DNA of 34,232 nucleotides from an uncultured Eubacterium sp. (GCA_910584595.1 CAJUBQ010000047.1:1-34232), one strand, 5' to 3'. Shown: positions 7,878 to 17,306, counted from the first letter of the stretch. Notes: a model not told the origin generated them from the sequence alone. Numbers and translations: made by a program.

Positions 7878-8204
7878 TTACAATCCAAATGTACGATACA
7901 GCCATGCTTTACTATCAACTAACATATGCAAAATTCTAACTATGTAAATAGTGTCCTCCTCTATCACATAATAAATTTTGTAATTGCGATAATAATCTTT
8001 TCGGACACCCAATTCAGCAAGTAACTCATCTTCATCCAACTCGTTTCTCTCTGGAAAATTAACCAAACTATTTATCTTGGCACGAATCCCACTTACTGTA
8101 TTCCCAGCAGCAGACAGATTTTTCAATTCATGGGCAATGAAATCGCCAGCATTTTCTATATCCTCCTCTGCCAATTCCGTAATTCTAATTTGATATCGCC
8201 TCAT
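7878..8204 (-). CDS. ParE/RelE-family toxin
   Basis: Type II toxin of 108 residues from ATG 8204 (MRRYQIRITELAEEDIENAG). The fold signature is visible: N-terminal strand, helices with DFIAHELKNLSAAGN and IRAKINSLVNFPER, and C-terminal strands VRKDYYRNYKIYYVIEEDTI, then VRILHMLVDSKAWL. ParE members inhibit gyrase and RelE members cleave mRNA; which applies cannot be decided here. The start is set at 8204 because it overlaps the antitoxin stop by 20 bp (8185-8204). The upstream codons to 8231 read antitoxin sequence in another frame. Looks intact. Confidence 0.88.
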   Translation of the reverse strand: MRRYQIRITELAEEDIENAGDFIAHELKNLSAAGNTVSGIRAKINSLVNFPERNELDEDELLAELGVRKDYYRNYKIYYVIEEDTIYIVRILHMLVDSKAWLYRTFGL

Positions 8205-8358
8205 CTCTGTATTTCTTCTCCAATCTGTCACACACAGTATTAAAGTCTTTTGTCTTTCCTTCTTTTATCTGTTCCAGTCCAGCCATTACAAGCTCTCGGA
8301 CTTCTTTTTTCTGTTCGTCTAAAGCTCTCTGGTAATCTTCTTTTAATGCCACAGCCAT
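8185..8358 (-). CDS. Antitoxin of the ParE/RelE-type pair
   Basis: A 57-residue gene, MAVALKEDYQRALDEQKKEV followed by RELVMAGLEQIKEGKTKDFN and a C-terminal DRLEKKYRDEAISN. It has an AAGGA ribosome site 9 nt before ATG 8358 and overlaps the toxin start by 20 bp. Its size, strong helical character and position before a ParE-type toxin make it the antitoxin, which should neutralise the toxin and repress the shared promoter. The DNA-binding type is not clear from sequence. Confidence 0.82.
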   Translation of the reverse strand: MAVALKEDYQRALDEQKKEVRELVMAGLEQIKEGKTKDFNTVCDRLEKKYRDEAISN

Positions 8359-8424
8359 ACAATCAATCCTTCCTGCTTTTATTTAGTGTCCCGCTTATAA
8401 CAAAATTTACTCTTACTACCTATC

Positions 8425-8453
8425 ATAATATCGTAATCAAATTATATTTACAA
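8425..8453 (-). promoter_or_regulatory. Promoter of the toxin-antitoxin pair
   Basis: On the minus strand TTGTAA (8453-8448), a 17-nt spacer and TATTAT (8430-8425) lie about 65 bp before the antitoxin start. Confidence 0.45.
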
Positions 8454-8479
8454 CCATTTCTCATAAATACATATTCAAT

Positions 8480-8700
8480 TCAAGAAATCAAAAAGTTAAT
8501 CAACGCTAAAAGTCCTCTATGGGGCAAATCAATTAAGTCCTTAGCTGGTAATTGATATTCGTCTGTTCTATGTACTACCCAATTCAAAGGATTTATCTCC
8601 TTATCATAATCTCCAAATAAATCCACAAAATATTCTCTCATATTTGTATCTAATATATAATCAGGTAAATTATTTTGAAAATTATTTATTATTAAACATA
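8480..8700 (-). pseudogene. C-terminal gene fragment left beyond the IS, probably from the OLD-like ATPase gene
   Basis: An open frame without a start encodes DVCLIINNFQNNLPDYILDT, then NMREYFVDLFGDYDKEINPL and a C-terminal RTDEYQLPAKDLIDLPHRGL, ending at TGA 8480-8482. It is fused directly to the cut transposase at about 8705. By position and direction it is probably the tail of the AAA/OLD-like gene whose head lies at 9766-10966 on the other side of the IS. The TOPRIM segment expected between them is absent. Assignment to that gene is inference. Confidence 0.5.
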
Positions 8701-9636
8701 CATCATCAAAGGGATAAACTGCATGCGGTCACTCCCCGTCTGGTTTAGTGGGGCTTTTTCCTGCCATGCGCAAAATATTTGCAGCCGCTCTGGAAAAACT
8801 GCGCTAAAAAACAGGCACCTGCTCCCGGCGCTTTTTTTCGGGGATGTTACATATGCATGTGCTTCCCTTTTGCCAAAAATGTTTGTAAGGACACGGCGCA
8901 CAGCTATGTAATAGTCCCCAATTTTTTCATCGGACAGCGTAAAATCATCCTGGATGGAAAGCCTTTTCCCATGCAATGCAGGCCGTCCTTTTTTCCCAGT
9001 CCGCTGCGGTTGCAGGTCATAAACGACAGAATCAGACCTTGCATTCCCTATAAGGTCAAGGTTCTCATATTCGTCCACAATGGAAACAAGGTTCTTTTTT
9101 ACATACCAGCTGTCACATAGGATGACCACATTTTTCCTGCCGCTGAATTCCGGCATCGCCTGGCTGACCATAGACGCGGCAAGCTCAAGCTTTGATTCCT
9201 GTTTTTGCCACATGCGGCACCCGAGCGGGACAGAAAGGCAATGGATCCTGTTTTTATCCCATACCGGGACACAGAGCATTGCACTTACGAAACAATGCCC
9301 ATTCAGATAATTTGAGCCATTATGCGCTGCATGGTCAAAAAGTTTAGAAACATTCTCAAATTTTTTGCCAAACTTTGAGACCATTGTGTCATCAATGCAA
9401 AGAAAAACAGGCTGCTGGGACAGTTTTTCCGGTATGAGTTTTAAAGCCATGCCCGCAGTGACGTTCATAAACCTGGAATAATCGGCCTTTGCATAGGAGC
9501 AGGCATAGTAAAATGCATTCAGGGATTTTTTTGTGATCCCAGATAAAAAATGTCTGTACAAGGAACGGATGGAAGCCGCTGACTCCATAGCCAGGATAGA
9601 TAACGCCAGAAGAAACAGTGTTTCAATTGTCGGCAT
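8692..9636 (-). pseudogene. IS4/IS701-type transposase, C-terminus missing
   Basis: DDE transposase of 314 residues with FLCIDDTMVSKFGKKF (first Asp) and NVVILCDSWYVKKNL (second Asp). The Glu-containing C-terminal region and the right IS end are absent. After DRMQFIPL the frame passes straight into the neighbouring gene fragment (MMYV, stop). Coding may begin further upstream than ATG 9636, because an in-frame LIGRLYRYFYIYFKTFS precedes it, but no good start codon is seen. The left IS end lies between about 9640 and 9775. The element should be inactive. Confidence 0.82.
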
Positions 9637-9699
9637 GGAAAAAGTTTTAAAATAAATATAAAAATAACGGTATAGTCTACCAATCAGATTGTTTTCGTT

Positions 9700-9764
9700 G
9701 TATAATAAGTCAGACGTACAAGGTCACTCTCTTTCGTATAGTTTTGTTTGCAAACTTATTATAC
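9700..9764. repeat. Inverted repeat near the 5' end of the truncated IS
   Basis: GTATAATAAGT (9700-9710) is the reverse complement of ACTTATTATAC (9754-9764). Beyond them, ACAAGG-type sequences also partly mirror each other. This may belong to the IS end or be a separate small insertion at the junction with the ATPase gene. Confidence 0.45.
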
Positions 9765-9765
9765 A

Positions 9766-10966
9766 CCAGAAAGTGCCTTGTGCGTTATTTTATTATTCAA
9801 AAAGTTGTAAAGTGGTGTATTTTTAATAAACAACTCCTGCATCTGTGAATGCATATATGTTTCTGGCTCTTCTATAGAAATAAGATTAATTTTACTATTA
9901 AATGATGAATCCGGATATTTTTCAATGTAATCTATTATGGCAGCAATAATCATTACCAAATTAGTGTATCCTAAACCGAACTGATCCTCTGGAACATTTG
10001 CGCTATCCTCAATATACTCATATTTAATAAGATCTCGAATTAGTTTATCAAACGTAATATCTGCACTCAATTGTACTCCCATACGTTCCATAGAAATTAG
10101 TCTTTCTAACACTTTCTGAATAATATCAGTATGATTCTTACTAATATTTTTAGACAAATCACTATTAACTTCTTTCAGTTTTTTATTTACTTCTCTTTTC
10201 TCGTTTTGAAATGTATGCTCATATCTATATTTTATAATTTTATTAAAAGACTCTGTTAAACAATGGTCTGATTTTAAATGATTCGCTTTGATACATTGTA
10301 ATTCCATTAGATTAGAAATTTTAAAATCAACATCAATCTTTTTAGCATTTTTATCATAATAATTTATTTCAAAATCCGTACTATTTAACAATTCAAAAAA
10401 ACTTGCAAAAGTGACTTCTCCTGTCTCTTCAGAAAACAATTTCTCCATTTCTGATTTAAAAAACTTACATCTGCGATTTCATATCTAATACAAATCTTCA
10501 ATTCTGAATTATCAACATCCTCAACCAGAATAAATGGTATTAAATTAGAAATTCTGTCATCACTATTTTCTTCCAATTCTACTTTTAAAACACATTCTAT
10601 AAACGGCAAATTTATTTTCGCATCATTAATGTCATATTCTTTTAAATATCGTTGCAAATATCTATAATTGAAATCATTAATGCCAAATTTCCCATGATTT
10701 ATCAAAGTATCCAGTGCTGTAATTATCGTTGTCTTGCCCGCATTATTTTTTCCAATAATTAAAGTTGTGTCAGAGGCAACATCAATTTCTGCTATTCCTT
10801 CATTAGAGCTATCTTTTTGAACTATATCTTTATCATTTTGGTCATCTATTTTTTTGTCTGCTTTAATAAGCTTGGAACTAATAAATTCAATCTCATTTTG
10901 TTTCGTAGAAAATTTTCTATAGTTAGTAAGTTTCAAACTCTTTAAATACATATAACTCTCCTTCAT
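9766..10966 (-). pseudogene. OLD-family-like AAA ATPase, frameshifted and cut by an IS
   Basis: The N-terminal ABC-type ATPase of an overcoming-lysogenization-defect-like protein. It starts MYLKSLKLTNYRKF, with Walker A IIGKNNAGKTTIITALDTL and later the signature/Walker B region NLISIEEPETYMHSQMQE. The frame breaks at an A6 run on the plus strand (10458-10463). One more T in the coding strand would join DVSFFKSEMEKLFSEE continuously. Coding ends at about 9766 in IS-related sequence (NKITHKALSGV). The nuclease (TOPRIM) half is missing. It follows the YhcG gene by 32 bp and was probably part of the same defence operon. Confidence 0.75.
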
Positions 10967-10998
10967 TTATCTTAAATGTATTGAGCGCAATAGCAACA

Positions 10999-12015
10999 CT
11001 AATAATCCTTCAGTTCCTCTCCATACATCAATTGATTACGTTCTAATTCACTCCTCAGTTCTTCTACCGTAGGCAACACTGTCATATACTTAGATGCAAA
11101 TATTTGTTCACTTTCATTTAAAACAGAATACTTAACCATCGTTTCATCTTTATCTGTACAGAAAATAATGCCGATTGTAGGATTATCATCCGCTTGCCGT
11201 TTCAAATCATCAAACATTCTGATATACATATCCATTTGCCCAATATCCTGATGAGTCAGCTTATGAGTTTTCAAATCTATCAGCACAAAGCATTTCAATA
11301 TATAATTGTAAAACACTAAATCAATATAAAAATCTGATGTTTCAGTGCATATATGCATCTGCCTGTCCACAAAGCAAAATCCCCGCCCCATTTCTAACAA
11401 AAATTTCTGCAAATTACTGATAATTGCATTTTCTACTTCCTTTTCAATAACTGCATTATTATCTTTTATGCCCATAAACTCTAAAACATATGGATCTTTT
11501 ACAAATTTAGGTATCTGTCCGATTTTCTCTGGAAACTGCGTTGAAAGAATTCGTTTAAAATAACCTGACTTTATATTACGCTCCAATTCCTTAACAGACC
11601 AGTATTCATTTGCAACCTCTTTCAAATAAAAATTCCGTTCTTCCTCGTCATCCAATCGCATAATAGTTCTAAGATGTGACCAATGAATTTTCCCGATTAA
11701 TGAATAACCATAAGATTCCTTTGGAAATGTCAAATATAATTGTCTGCAATTCCTAATATTGGCAACAGAAAATCCTGTGCCATATTCATCAGATAATTCT
11801 TGCGAAAGACGTTTTATAAGATATGAACCATACTTTGCTTTTCTATTGCCCTTTTGTTCCTGCTCGATAATTCTTTTTCCAACATTCCAATATGCATATG
11901 TCATAATATTATTAGCCGCTTCATAAGTTTTGCTTTTTGCTTCGTCTAATATCTCATGAACATCATGATAAAATTTCAGTTCATCTTCCGTATCCATCAA
12001 TTCTGTATCCGCCAT
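10999..12015 (-). CDS. YhcG/DUF1016-family PD-(D/E)XK nuclease
   Basis: A 338-residue protein with both halves of the YhcG family. The N-terminal DUF1016 region includes ANNIMTYAYWNVGKRIIEQE, SQELSDEYGTGFSVANIRNC and IGKIHWSHLRTIMRLDD. The C-terminal nuclease region includes EMGRGFCFVDRQ, SDFYIDLVFYN and VLIDLKTHKLTHQDIGQMDM. The core metal motif reads D-x(n)-IDLK, with Asp where many members have Glu. Family members accompany restriction-modification and other defence genes; the exact role is not settled. It appears intact. RBS GAGGAG precedes ATG 12015, and a 26-bp palindrome lies directly upstream. Confidence 0.88.
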   Translation of the reverse strand: MADTELMDTEDELKFYHDVHEILDEAKSKTYEAANNIMTYAYWNVGKRIIEQEQKGNRKAKYGSYLIKRLSQELSDEYGTGFSVANIRNCRQLYLTFPKESYGYSLIGKIHWSHLRTIMRLDDEEERNFYLKEVANEYWSVKELERNIKSGYFKRILSTQFPEKIGQIPKFVKDPYVLEFMGIKDNNAVIEKEVENAIISNLQKFLLEMGRGFCFVDRQMHICTETSDFYIDLVFYNYILKCFVLIDLKTHKLTHQDIGQMDMYIRMFDDLKRQADDNPTIGIIFCTDKDETMVKYSVLNESEQIFASKYMTVLPTVEELRSELERNQLMYGEELKDY

Positions 12016-12029
12016 TTTTCACTCTCCTC

Positions 12030-12055
12030 AATTCGCTACACGCGTGTAGCGAATT
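12030..12055. repeat. Perfect 26-bp palindrome, copy 1
   Basis: The half-site AATTCGCTACACG is followed directly by its reverse complement. It lies between the 128-residue gene and YhcG, 14 bp before the YhcG start. In RNA it makes an 11-bp stem with a CGCG loop. No T-run follows on the minus strand. The central 24 bp recur at 12567-12590. Confidence 0.9.
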
Positions 12056-12069
12056 CAATTTGATAATTA

Positions 12070-12456
12070 TTAATCAACGCTTTCAATAAACTCCTTAATA
12101 CAGGAAATCTTCCCATGTTTTAATAATACAGATGCTAAAATCCCATATACATCACTATTCAAATCACTTAAAACTGCATCATATTCAGAAAACGCTTTTT
12201 CTTGATACAATTTGATAGGATTTGTCATATTTGTTGCTATTCGATGCATTGCATCTATCTCCGGATAATCCTCATTAATACTTTTATTTAGCCGCTTTGC
12301 CGCATTAACAAACTCCACAGTCGGTATTGCTGTTTCAATCATAGAATTTATCTCGTTTACATCATTCAGAGCTTTTATGTCATCCTGCTTACTTTTTGCA
12401 TCAATCAATTTCTTTGCTAATTCTACTTGATCCCTATAAAAATGTATCATTCCCAT
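12070..12456 (-). CDS. Unknown 128-residue helical protein in the defence operon
   Basis: MGMIHFYRDQVELAKKLIDA begins a mostly helical, acidic protein with AIPTVEFVNAAKRLNKSINE and ATNMTNPIKLYQEKAFSEYD, ending KEFIESVD. There is no membrane segment, signal peptide or catalytic motif that I can name. It lies between Res (12665) and YhcG (12015) in the same direction, with a copy of the same palindrome on each side. An AAGGTGAAG ribosome site precedes ATG 12456. It is open and apparently intact. It may be an accessory factor of the restriction or YhcG nuclease, but that is inference from place alone. Confidence 0.65.
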   Translation of the reverse strand: MGMIHFYRDQVELAKKLIDAKSKQDDIKALNDVNEINSMIETAIPTVEFVNAAKRLNKSINEDYPEIDAMHRIATNMTNPIKLYQEKAFSEYDAVLSDLNSDVYGILASVLLKHGKISCIKEFIESVD

Positions 12457-12566
12457 TTCTTCACCTTACACCTTATTTATAATACAGTCCTTTCATTATG
12501 TCTGCAAATTTCATATAATAAAATCGTACTTTTGAAAACTTCTGCTTCAAATATATACTTTTCCCA

Positions 12567-12590
12567 ATTCGCTACACGCGTGTAGCGAAT
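12567..12590. repeat. Perfect 24-bp palindrome, copy 2
   Basis: Same half-site (ATTCGCTACACG) as at 12030-12055, with flanks differing by one base. It lies 75 bp after the Res stop and 111 bp before the 128-residue gene. Confidence 0.9.
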
Positions 12591-12664
12591 CTAGTAAATT
12601 TGAATTTCATCTCAAAATATTACATATTATTCAATCCTATCGGTAAGTAAAATTAACCTTCTTC

Positions 12665-15319
12665 TTAGATGCTCCCTATAAACCTTTTCGCTAACTGCTT
12701 AAAAGAAGAATTGCTGTGTATCTCTCCTGCCGGAATAAAAAGATACTGCCACTGCTTATATCCGTTTGCCTTGCCCCATTCAGAAACAGCTTTGCAGTAT
12801 CGGATTGCCCTTTCTTTCTTGGCAGTCACATCTGCATCACCCATCCTATCCTCGCCCTTTACTTCAACAAGATATATCAAATCTTCCACTTCCACCACAA
12901 AATCCGGCTCATAACGATGCCCATGATTATAAGTAATGTTAAACTGACTTGATGCTGGACGAAGCCAATTTTTAACATCATTATCCTGCTCTAAAACACG
13001 AGCGAACACAAGCTCAGGTTCACTGTCAAACTTTGCCTCCTCGAACACGCCCTTTTTAATACCTGTGAATACAATATTTTGGATTCTTGTTTCATATGCT
13101 GCAAACAGATTCAGTTTATATTTACAGTTATACTGCTGGCGGACATTATAATTTAAAACATCAATAACTTCCTCCTCCAAGAATCCTGTCTTTACCTTAA
13201 AGTGCCGTAATAACTGCTCATATATTTCCTTCCCGATGCTGACCTTGTTCATCATTACAATGTTCTGCATACCATTCTGTCCATGCCTGTTTTCAAAGTG
13301 AGCACACACTTGTGTAATCAGTTTGTAAAGCAGTTTTGAACATTTTTCGTAATCCACTTCTGGTTGCATTCTTATTTGTTCCAAAATGACTTTTTTCGGT
13401 TCATATGCTCCAAAATCAATCTTATCGCCACGAACACGCTGTAAATCACTTGGATCTTCCAAATTCTGTATCAGGAGTTGATTATCTATGGGAGTCTGCG
13501 TAAATTTACTTAAATCCAAATCGAAATCTTCATAAATGTAATCATCTACCCCATTGTCCTCAACTTTAATTTTAGGTATGGGGATATACTTATCAACCAC
13601 CGCACGATGAATCTCTTTTGTCTGGTAATCTGTCCATGCGCTGATTGGATCTGCATTTCTACGAAACGTTTCGCCTAAGTCCATATCTTCTGACAATTCT
13701 TTTTTGACACATTCCGCAATCTTTTTCTCATCTTCTGCTGTAACTGCATGGCAGGAACTCGCCTGTATTTGTTCTGAAACTTTTTCATATATTTTTTCCG
13801 CCACTTGTTTTAATATCAAATCTGTTTCCTGTGTTTTTTGAATTTTGGTATATTCATATGCAGCATCCAAATTGTGGTTTTCTTCTATGTCAAAGGATAA
13901 CTGTGTATAAACCGTTTCTTCTTCCTCTTCTTTATCGAGATTAATAATATTTCCCTTTTTAAAAATAGAATCTCCCTTTTGTGCCTCTGCCAATATCTCC
14001 TCGAATTTGTCATGTGCAGTCAGCATTACTGCATCAACCGCTTTGTCCCCTGTTCTTTTCCCGTATGGCAGACGCAGTCCCCTTCCTACCATCTGCTCGC
14101 GCAGTATTTTAGATGCCGCAGTACGGAGTGGTACAATCGTATAAAGGTTATTGACATCCCATCCTTCTTTTAGCATATTTACATGAATCACAATTTCCAC
14201 AGGGTTATCAGCCTGTTCCACACCAAGCAGCAGTCGGGTATTAAAGTCGCTTTCTGCGCCGCTTTTCTTTGAATGCACCGTAATGACTTTATTTTTATAT
14301 TTTCCTGCCCTAAATTCCTCTGATTTAATATAGTTTTCCACCCATGCCGCATGATTTGTATCAGAACAGACTACTAGCATAAAAGGTTTTATTTTTTCTT
14401 TATCATGCGATAAAGCATACTCTTCCAAACAACGTTTCGTTTTTTCATGTTGCGCAATACCATCCTGCAGCATCAACTTGTCAAGCGCCTCATTACCAAA
14501 ACGGAAAAAATCTATATCCGACCTAGTAATGGCATACGGAGTCCGTGTGTACCCGTCTTCAATCGCCTTTGACAATGGATATTCATAAATAACATTCTTG
14601 AATAAAATTTGTTTTTTTCCAGCTTTTACTAATGGTGTAGCTGTCAGTTCCAATCCAAGCACAGGCTTTAGCTCATCCAAAGCCTGTGCGCCCTTTTGTG
14701 CCCTGTAATGGTGCGATTCGTCCATAATCAATACCAAATCGTCCAAATCCGCTAACGATTGTAAAAAAGAACCGCCGAAATATTCATCCTCCTTCCGCAT
14801 ATTTACATTTTCTTTATTGAATTTATCAATATTAAAAATATAGATATGAATATCTGTGTCAAAAACATATAAATTTCTGTTGCTGTATTCTTCGCCCGCA
14901 ATAACTCTTGGAGGCAGTGAAAAACATCCCAATCCTTTAAACACATATTTCGGATTGCTTGGATCGCCTAAATCACTTTTTAATTTTTCATAAACAGTTG
15001 TTCCCGGCGCAACCACAAAAAAATTCTTTATCCCTTTCTGCGTATAAAGATATGTAATAAAAGCACCCATTAACCGCGTTTTTCCGACTCCTGTAGCTAG
15101 TGCGAAAGTTAAGGAAAGGAAAGCTCTTTCAAAATCTGAACATGTCGGAAACATATCCCTGACACATTCCAGCGCCTTTTCCAAATTCATATCCTTATTT
15201 AATAAAATCGCATCTGTAATCTGTTCTAATCTTTTAAGCGATTCTTTCTGCGGTTCCCGTAAAGACATTACCCCCGCAATATAATCTGTTGTGTATTGTG
15301 AAAATTCAATATCACTCAT
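12665..15319 (-). CDS. res: Type III restriction enzyme Res subunit (helicase-nuclease)
   Basis: ATP-dependent translocase/endonuclease that cuts DNA with the Mod subunit. Helicase motifs are complete: Walker A LATGVGKTRLMG (near residue 80), DEAD-type box LVLIMDESHHYR, motif III LELTATPLV, motif V/VI region VNMLKEGWDVNNLYTIVPL and REQMVGRGLRLP. The C-terminal PD-(D/E)XK nuclease reads YEPDFVVEVEDLIYLVEVKG. Start ATG 15319 (MSDIEFSQYTTDY) has GAGGAGG 8 nt upstream and overlaps the Mod stop by 8 bp, so the two are translationally coupled. Length (about 884) is normal for the family. No lesion is seen. Confidence 0.95.
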   Translation of the reverse strand: MSDIEFSQYTTDYIAGVMSLREPQKESLKRLEQITDAILLNKDMNLEKALECVRDMFPTCSDFERAFLSLTFALATGVGKTRLMGAFITYLYTQKGIKNFFVVAPGTTVYEKLKSDLGDPSNPKYVFKGLGCFSLPPRVIAGEEYSNRNLYVFDTDIHIYIFNIDKFNKENVNMRKEDEYFGGSFLQSLADLDDLVLIMDESHHYRAQKGAQALDELKPVLGLELTATPLVKAGKKQILFKNVIYEYPLSKAIEDGYTRTPYAITRSDIDFFRFGNEALDKLMLQDGIAQHEKTKRCLEEYALSHDKEKIKPFMLVVCSDTNHAAWVENYIKSEEFRAGKYKNKVITVHSKKSGAESDFNTRLLLGVEQADNPVEIVIHVNMLKEGWDVNNLYTIVPLRTAASKILREQMVGRGLRLPYGKRTGDKAVDAVMLTAHDKFEEILAEAQKGDSIFKKGNIINLDKEEEEETVYTQLSFDIEENHNLDAAYEYTKIQKTQETDLILKQVAEKIYEKVSEQIQASSCHAVTAEDEKKIAECVKKELSEDMDLGETFRRNADPISAWTDYQTKEIHRAVVDKYIPIPKIKVEDNGVDDYIYEDFDLDLSKFTQTPIDNQLLIQNLEDPSDLQRVRGDKIDFGAYEPKKVILEQIRMQPEVDYEKCSKLLYKLITQVCAHFENRHGQNGMQNIVMMNKVSIGKEIYEQLLRHFKVKTGFLEEEVIDVLNYNVRQQYNCKYKLNLFAAYETRIQNIVFTGIKKGVFEEAKFDSEPELVFARVLEQDNDVKNWLRPASSQFNITYNHGHRYEPDFVVEVEDLIYLVEVKGEDRMGDADVTAKKERAIRYCKAVSEWGKANGYKQWQYLFIPAGEIHSNSSFKQLAKRFIGSI

Positions 15320-16991
15320 CACAATCCTCCTCATCATACTCCAATGGGTGTATAATGTTTAAGTCATAATTATCCCTTCCAAACTCACATTTTGAAAGGA
15401 GCATCTGCGGTATTTTCTTGACTGCTATATTCTTATAAGCCTTCTCTATACCTCTGTCATAAGAGCGGCACGCAATAATCAAATATTCGTTATCTGCCAT
15501 CATATCTCTTATAGAATCTATGTATGCACCAGTTATGTGCTTTGTTGTCACATAAAGAAATGAATCTTCGTTCCCTTTAGACTGTTTCCAAAATATACTC
15601 TCATCCGGCTGGTAGGTAAATCCCTCATGCAGTGCAACTGTCGCTGCCAGCATATCTGCATTATATTCAGGATTGATAACTTTTTCACCAAATATGTCAT
15701 TCACAATCAATGACGGCGCAAGTTCATAGAAATGATAACCGCCACCGCCCTGCCAATTTACAGATTTTGTTATTCCACTTGCATCTTTTCCTTTTATTAG
15801 CAAGTCTAATCGCACTTTACAATGAGAATACGCCTGTTCGCCCATCTCTATCCCGATAAACTTTCTGCCCATTTTATGCGCTACCGCAATAGTAGTTCCT
15901 GAGCCAAGAAAAGAATCTAATATAATATCGCCCGGTTGTGTGGCTATTTCGAAAATACGTTTAATAAGATGCTCTGGTTTTTTACCTTTAGGAAAAGAAA
16001 CACCACCCTCATTATGGAGATTATTTGACAGAATATCATCCCACAATGTTGTTAACGGTTCGGCTGAAACCCACTCTCCATCAATGTTCTTTAGTTTATT
16101 TGAATAAAATAATATGCGTTCCCCATTTATGAAATACATATCCGGTCTGTTTTCCCTTTGAAGATATAATATATCATTCGGCTTTTCTTTTGATTCAACA
16201 ATTTTGTCCTGTATATCCTTCCCAACACTTTTTATATCAGGACGGGCTGTACGGATAACTGATTTGGCATTTTCAATAACAAACTGCTCTAATAACATCG
16301 GATTTTGTTTTATGATTTTCCTCGTTGTTGAAATATCCTCTTTTATATAATCCGCAAAGGCTTCTGTTAATGTTATAATATTCCAGTCCTTATATGATGC
16401 ATCTATATTAGTTATAAATTTTCCATATCTGTCATCCCGACCACGTTTTGTATACACTTTGTTAGGCTTCCACAAATTTTTATCTTTGGCATATATTAAA
16501 ATAAAATTCGTCGTTGTTACACAGCCGGGGTTTATAGCTTTATGCCCCGTTGCCGCTCCTTGTTTAAATGTAATCAAATACATTCTGTTAATTCTTCCAA
16601 ATATTTCATCCATCAATATTGTTAAATACGGTAAATACGCATCGTCTATATGAACAAAAAGAGTGCCTTCTGCGCTTAACAGAGAATGCATAATCTGTAA
16701 CCTGCTTCTCATCAGATCAAGCCAAATAGACATTTCCATTTTGTCATCATAATGCTCAAAAGCCTGTCCCGTATTAAAAGGCGGATCAATATAAATACAC
16801 TTTATCTTCCCCGTATATTCTTTTTCCAATGCCCTCAATGCCAGCAGATTATCCCCATGAATTAGCATATTGTCTGTTATTCCATCATTATCACATCCAT
16901 ATGACAACTTTACATTTTCAATCAACAGACGCGGTTCAATTTTTAATGGTTCTTCCTTGCCATACCATGTCAGCTCTAACTTATTTCCCAT
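15312..16991 (-). CDS. mod: Type III DNA methyltransferase Mod subunit
   Basis: A 559-residue beta-class methyltransferase with catalytic motif IV IYIDPPFNTGQAFEHYDD (about 67-84) before the SAM-binding motif ILDSFLGSGTTIAVAHKMG (about 360-380). This order and the central variable target-recognition region are typical of type III Mod, which methylates adenine in a short asymmetric site and gives the Res partner its specificity. The gene starts directly after the HTH regulator stop and overlaps Res. No simple repeat that would suggest phase variation is visible in the reading frame. Intact. Confidence 0.95.
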   Translation of the reverse strand: MGNKLELTWYGKEEPLKIEPRLLIENVKLSYGCDNDGITDNMLIHGDNLLALRALEKEYTGKIKCIYIDPPFNTGQAFEHYDDKMEMSIWLDLMRSRLQIMHSLLSAEGTLFVHIDDAYLPYLTILMDEIFGRINRMYLITFKQGAATGHKAINPGCVTTTNFILIYAKDKNLWKPNKVYTKRGRDDRYGKFITNIDASYKDWNIITLTEAFADYIKEDISTTRKIIKQNPMLLEQFVIENAKSVIRTARPDIKSVGKDIQDKIVESKEKPNDILYLQRENRPDMYFINGERILFYSNKLKNIDGEWVSAEPLTTLWDDILSNNLHNEGGVSFPKGKKPEHLIKRIFEIATQPGDIILDSFLGSGTTIAVAHKMGRKFIGIEMGEQAYSHCKVRLDLLIKGKDASGITKSVNWQGGGGYHFYELAPSLIVNDIFGEKVINPEYNADMLAATVALHEGFTYQPDESIFWKQSKGNEDSFLYVTTKHITGAYIDSIRDMMADNEYLIIACRSYDRGIEKAYKNIAVKKIPQMLLSKCEFGRDNYDLNIIHPLEYDEEDCDE

Positions 16992-17219
16992 CTATTGATC
17001 CTCACTCTCTACTGAATCTCCATTTACAAATTCTAAAATATCATCTGTTCTACAATGCAATGCACAACATATCTTTTCAACGCTTTCCATTGAAATGTAT
17101 TCATTTCTTCCCATTCGTGCAAGAATATTGCCACTAATTCCAGCCTTCCGCTGCATCTCAATTCTTTTCATATTCTTTTCTTGTAATAATTTCCATAGTT
17201 TGTCATATATGACTGCCAT
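16992..17219 (-). CDS. XRE-type HTH regulator of the R-M operon
   Basis: A 75-residue Cro/C1-type helix-turn-helix protein: KLWKLLQEKNMKRIEMQRKA, then GISGNILARMGRNEYISMES and VEKICCALHCRTDDILEFV. It has AAGGAGATATATA before ATG 17219, and its stop is immediately followed by the Mod start. Size and position fit a controller protein that sets Mod/Res expression, although type III systems do not always have one. Intact. Confidence 0.88.
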   Translation of the reverse strand: MAVIYDKLWKLLQEKNMKRIEMQRKAGISGNILARMGRNEYISMESVEKICCALHCRTDDILEFVNGDSVESEDQ

Positions 17220-17247
17220 TATATATCTCCTTAATAATTCTTTCCAA

Positions 17248-17276
17248 ATTATATCACGAAATCGTTAGATATTCAA
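17248..17276 (-). promoter_or_regulatory. Promoter of the type III R-M operon
   Basis: On the minus strand TTGAAT (17276-17271), a 17-nt spacer and TATAAT (17253-17248), with TG one base before the -10. This is one of the best promoter matches in the window, about 30 bp before the HTH gene. Confidence 0.75.
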
Positions 17277-17306
17277 TCCGAACTTAAATTAATAGCAATA
17301 GAAAGA

